This document shows positions 54,428 to 56,893 of a DNA stretch of 56,893 bases, in pieces (positions within the stretch are counted from its first letter, which is position 1; each line of letters opens with the position of its first letter). This stretch comes from Candidatus Scalindua sp. SCAELEC01 (GTDB lineage: Bacteria; Planctomycetota; Brocadiia; Brocadiales; Scalinduaceae). The stretch spans positions 1 through 56,893 of the forward strand of contig SHMT01000032.1 in assembly GCA_004282745.1 (NCBI GenBank). Reading direction: 5' to 3'. The notes beneath the pieces were generated by a model. That model searched no databases and was not told the DNA's origin. It saw nothing but the letters and a program-made list of their open reading frames with translations. Made by a program: the position numbers and the translations under genes.

Positions 54428-54850
54428 TTATCTGGCGAGTGTAGTAACTTCAACTAGATTATGTTTCTTTCTGGCATTATCAACAATTTTTTCTAATTTT
54501 TCTCAGTAGCGTCCGGTTAGGTTTTTGCGTATTTAATTTATTTATTGCCCCAAAACTTGTCATTCCTGCATGTTTTTAGCGGGAATCTATGTTGAAACGA
54601 GTCTCTGGATACCCGATAAAGGCGTTCGGGTATGACGAAAGCCGCCTAAGCAAAAACCTAACCGGACAATGATGAATTTTTCTGAAATAGCATCATCAAT
54701 CCAATCTGCACCACATTGAGAACATACCGTTGCAGGTACTTCTCTTACGACAACCACACCAAAACCGAGATCAACGGTGAAAGTGGTTTTCCCAGCTTTT
54801 TTTCCCCCTCCGCAAATAGGACATGTAGCAGGGAGCGTATTCAGTTTCAT
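54428..54850 (-). pseudogene. YgiT/MqsA-type zinc-finger antitoxin gene interrupted by an F4 element
   Basis: From ATG 54850 the minus strand encodes MKLNTLPATCPICGGGKK ... VCSQCGADWIDDAISEK, with two CxxC zinc motifs of the YgiT-type zinc-finger family (antitoxin partners of DUF4258/MqsR-like toxins). The frame then enters F4 copy a. Past the element the minus strand resumes as EKLEKIVDNARKKHN and ends LVEVTTLAR-stop at 54428. Removing the 171-bp element and one 9-bp AGAAAAATT duplicate restores a continuous 80-residue protein of normal family length. The gene is therefore broken; a read-through product would end in element-encoded residues. No toxin gene lies upstream. Confidence 0.85.
54504..54674 (+). 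mobile_element. F4 mini-element, copy a (171 bp, 9-bp target duplication)
   Basis: Flanked by AATTTTTCT at 54495-54503 and 54675-54683. Imperfect terminal inverted repeats of about 25 bp: CAGTAGCGTCCGGTTAGG at the left and CATCATTGTCCGGTTAGG read inward from the right. The interior has TTTTTAGCGGGAATC and TCTGGATACCCGA blocks common to intergenic repeats. It has no coding capacity and sits inside a zinc-finger antitoxin gene. Confidence 0.88.
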
Positions 54851-54896
54851 GTTACTCTCTTTTTTTCTTGATATACCCCTTTCCATCATCTTTTTA

Positions 54897-54932
54897 AACC
54901 GAAAAACAAATCGGTTTTAGTATATATGAGTA
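54897..54932. repeat. F2 fragment
   Basis: AACCGAAAAACAAATCGGTT followed by TTAGTATATATGAGTATA, the right end of F2 and possibly the start of another copy. Other F2 end fragments lie at 39518-39540 and 53815-53830. Confidence 0.45.
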
Positions 54933-55057
54933 TAAAAGATCTATAAATAAAATCAATAAAACATTCAAAGAAGAAACCTATGGAGTTTTTAGCTTGGCAA
55001 GAGAAAAAAAGAGATTATTATGCGCAGAGCTGTCAGTCTGACTGCGATGCATAGGTA

Positions 55058-55203
55058 GTGTTTGAACGAAAACTACCCATCTACCGCGTTGCTGTAAAAA
55101 TTCCGTAATCCTCAAGTACAATGGCACGTCCCGGTTACGAAAATTTTACGCGCCTTGTACCTGGGCAGTTTTGGTTAAAACACAGGGTTTCCGTTCAAGC
55201 GCT
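55058..55203 (+). mobile_element. F1 palindromic mini-element, copy D
   Basis: A 146-bp core with flanks AGGTA (55053-55057) and AGGCA (55204-55208), in the same arrangement as copy A but with more substitutions (for example GTACAATGGCACG at the centre). It is older than copies A and B. Confidence 0.82.
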
Positions 55204-55469
55204 AGGCAGGTTAAGAGCTCATAGAAAAATGGCTTACAAAATCATTTTGCAAGTTTCGATTCCCTCTTCCTGCAATTCCTGCTTTCCTAAGAGGAATAAT
55301 TGAAGATGATGGAGTATAACCTCTGAGGAAGGCAGGAAAGCAGTAAAGAAATCTCACTCACAAGCCACAATGAAATAGAAGATCATTTTACGTGGCAAAA
55401 GCAAAGGCTGTAGAGGAAGAAACTTACGGTTCAATAGTTTTGTGTCATGTCTATGATATTTCCCAAACC

Positions 55470-56558
55470 TTACATCACTTCTCCAGCGATAGGCACTTTA
55501 ATGACTGGCTGTACTTTGCTATTGGTATTTATCTCCAGTAATCCATTTAATTTTCCGATGGATGCGTTTTCATGGAGTTTTACTTCAATCAGAAACTGAG
55601 AACGGTTTTCCTTATAATTTTCTATAATTTTTGTGCTGAGATAATCGGGTGTCACTTTAACGCCTAATATTTTTATGTTCTCTTTGTTAAATTTAACAAA
55701 CAGCTTCTGGGTCCTTTCGTTCCCTTTTTTGATATTTCCATAATAGAGTTTTTTTGGGTGGGTGGTGATATCTCCTATGATGTCGCCAAAGATCGGTATT
55801 GTAACCCTTGGCTGGATATTGTTGTCAGTTTTAAGGAAGATCGCGCCATTAAACCGTCCAATTTCGTGTTTGCCCGTTGAAGAGACATTAATAGTATACT
55901 CACTCTCATTTACTGCTTTTATTGAGGCGGTGAGAAAGGGTATTGATACGGTTAGTTTATTAATCCTGAAAGGAGAGTCAGAAGTAACGGAAATGGTCCT
56001 ATCCATTTCACTGCCAATGTAGACAGAAGCGAAGTTGATTCTTTTAGGGTAGGCGTTTATTACTTCTATCACTTCACCTGAGATGGTCAGTTGGTAAATG
56101 GGTTTATTCGAGGCGTTACTAATAACGGTTATACTCTTTGTGATTCTACCATGAAAAGCATTGGAATGGAATGTTGTCTTTATCTCCCCTCTCTCTCCGG
56201 GTGGTACAATCTTATTTGTAACTATTGTTGCTGTACATCCACAAGAACTCTTGACTTTGCTTATTTCTAGGTCTGTTTTTCCCCGGTTTTCAAATTCAAA
56301 TACGTGCTCAACCTTCTGCCCTTTGAAGATTTTGCCAAAATCAAAGTTTGGTGTTTCAAAGAAGATTATGGGGGTTTGTCCTTGAGTATTGATATTATTA
56401 TCAGTTTTTTCGCTGGCAGTGTCTTCATGGATAGATGTCTTTTCTTTAACACTATTGCTAGGCAGGGACTCTGCCTTGAGAATGTTTGTGTAGGTTATCA
56501 ACAATAAAACAACCACAAACATCATGGGAAAAAGTACTATGATTTTCTGTCTCTTCAT
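55470..56558 (-). CDS. DUF1573 domain-containing membrane-anchored protein
   Basis: 362 residues. An N-terminal signal-anchor (about 8-26) is followed by a linker and a DUF1573 domain (about 70-160: FDFGKIFKGQKVEHVFEFEN, SSCGCTATIV, PPGERGEIKTTF), an Ig-like, ASH/MSP-related fold with the hallmark SCGCT cysteines. Two further beta-sandwich repeats follow (YPKRINFASVYIGSEMDRTI, quoted from about 175; PKKLYYGNIKKGNERTQKLF, about 270). Such proteins are common and exported in Planctomycetes and Bacteroidetes, with no defined role. ATG 56558; no operon partner. Confidence 0.8.
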   Translation of the reverse strand: MKRQKIIVLFPMMFVVVLLLITYTNILKAESLPSNSVKEKTSIHEDTASEKTDNNINTQGQTPIIFFETPNFDFGKIFKGQKVEHVFEFENRGKTDLEISKVKSSCGCTATIVTNKIVPPGERGEIKTTFHSNAFHGRITKSITVISNASNKPIYQLTISGEVIEVINAYPKRINFASVYIGSEMDRTISVTSDSPFRINKLTVSIPFLTASIKAVNESEYTINVSSTGKHEIGRFNGAIFLKTDNNIQPRVTIPIFGDIIGDITTHPKKLYYGNIKKGNERTQKLFVKFNKENIKILGVKVTPDYLSTKIIENYKENRSQFLIEVKLHENASIGKLNGLLEINTNSKVQPVIKVPIAGEVM

Positions 56559-56790
56559 TTTAAGATGTGTCTGTCATTCCTATTTTGGAGAAAATTGATT
56601 GAATGAAAATATTACATTTTGCTACGTATAAAAAATGGATAAACATAAATATATAAAAAGTTGTTTGGTAATGCAAGCTTTCCCTACCTTTAGCCATTCC
56701 AAGTACACATTTTTTCTTACTTTTGAGCGGTACAAACTTTGCGATGGGTATATTAATAAATCTATAAATGATTCCGTTGATTTACTACCC
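56559..56790. other. Gene-free stretch upstream of the DUF1573 gene
   Basis: AT-rich. It contains a solo F3-like end (GCGATGGGTATA, about 56740-56752) and presumably the DUF1573 promoter on the minus strand. Nothing else is recognisable. Confidence 0.35.
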
Positions 56791-56810
56791 ATAAGCACTT
56801 AAGTGCTTAT
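56791..56810. promoter_or_regulatory. Perfect 20-bp palindrome
   Basis: ATAAGCACTTAAGTGCTTAT is its own reverse complement. It lies 28 bp upstream of a good promoter directed out of the window, so it is a candidate operator for a dimeric regulator. Confidence 0.5.
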
Positions 56811-56838
56811 AAGATAACAAATTATACCAAAAAAGAGG

Positions 56839-56867
56839 TTGATATTTTGTGGTGGCTGTGCTATCAT
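56839..56867 (+). promoter_or_regulatory. Sigma-70-like promoter at the right edge
   Basis: TTGATA (56839-56844), a 17-bp spacer, TATCAT (56862-56867), one and two mismatches from consensus. It would serve a gene beyond the window. Confidence 0.45.
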
Positions 56868-56893
56868 AACCACATATTACACAATATGTTAAG

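Overview
The window comes from an AT-rich bacterial chromosome (roughly 40% G+C by eye). The cell appears to be a Gram-negative anaerobe. It has an RND efflux pump with its periplasmic adaptor, an AsmA-like envelope protein, MurJ, lipoproteins and a pyruvate:ferredoxin oxidoreductase. TTG starts are frequent. A PVC/planctomycete-type membrane-plus-coiled-coil gene pair and DNRLRE-like and beta-helix secreted proteins point to the Planctomycetes. My best guess is an anammox-type (Brocadiales, possibly Scalindua-like) planctomycete. This is inference: no hydrazine, ladderane or rRNA gene is present to prove it.

Layout. 0-5 kb: an AbrB-like antitoxin remnant and an RND efflux operon. 5-14 kb: aldehyde dehydrogenase, UMF1-type MFS transporter, DUF4438 protein, TPR/membrane protein, four-helix membrane protein, MurJ and ThiE. 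14.4-20.3 kb: a consensus sigma-70 promoter followed by about 210 nt of G+C-rich, strongly self-pairing sequence (candidate structured RNA), then purF-purM, pssA, nth and purC, so three purine-synthesis genes lie close together. 20-31 kb: DnaJ-TPR protein, a small membrane ORF, a 911-residue AsmA-like protein with four ~120-residue repeats, ftsH, scpB and nifJ. 31.7-34 kb: ECF sigma factor, zinc anti-sigma factor and lipoprotein. 34-40 kb: DUF2064-type glycosyltransferase, DUF3108 protein, flippase-like protein, B12-type radical SAM enzyme, TIM-barrel protein and a DUF3303-like protein. 40-45.5 kb: an uncharacterised membrane/coiled-coil pair and a fused osmoprotectant ABC transporter. 45.8-51.8 kb: three secreted proteins (TPR, purple-acid-phosphatase-like, beta-helix); two share a C-terminal domain and the third carries a domain with its halves in swapped order. 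51.8-56.9 kb: STAS-PilZ protein, a nest of small mobile repeats, a zinc-finger antitoxin gene broken by one of them, and a DUF1573 protein.

The main non-genic theme is small non-autonomous elements. Family F1 has four copies whose cores are all exactly 146 bp, flanked by 5-bp duplications, plus solo ends and relics. Families F2 and F3 end in TATAC(T/C)CAT. Family F4 is 171 bp, makes a 9-bp target duplication and demonstrably interrupts a gene. Several F1 and F2 ends touch start or stop codons, so they have reshaped gene boundaries and probably supply transcription signals.

Functionally the window mixes housekeeping genes (purines, thiamine, lipid head groups, DNA repair, chromosome segregation, proteolysis, pyruvate oxidation) with envelope and stress functions (efflux, osmoprotectant uptake, ECF signalling, AsmA-like lipid handling) and a secreted-protein locus.
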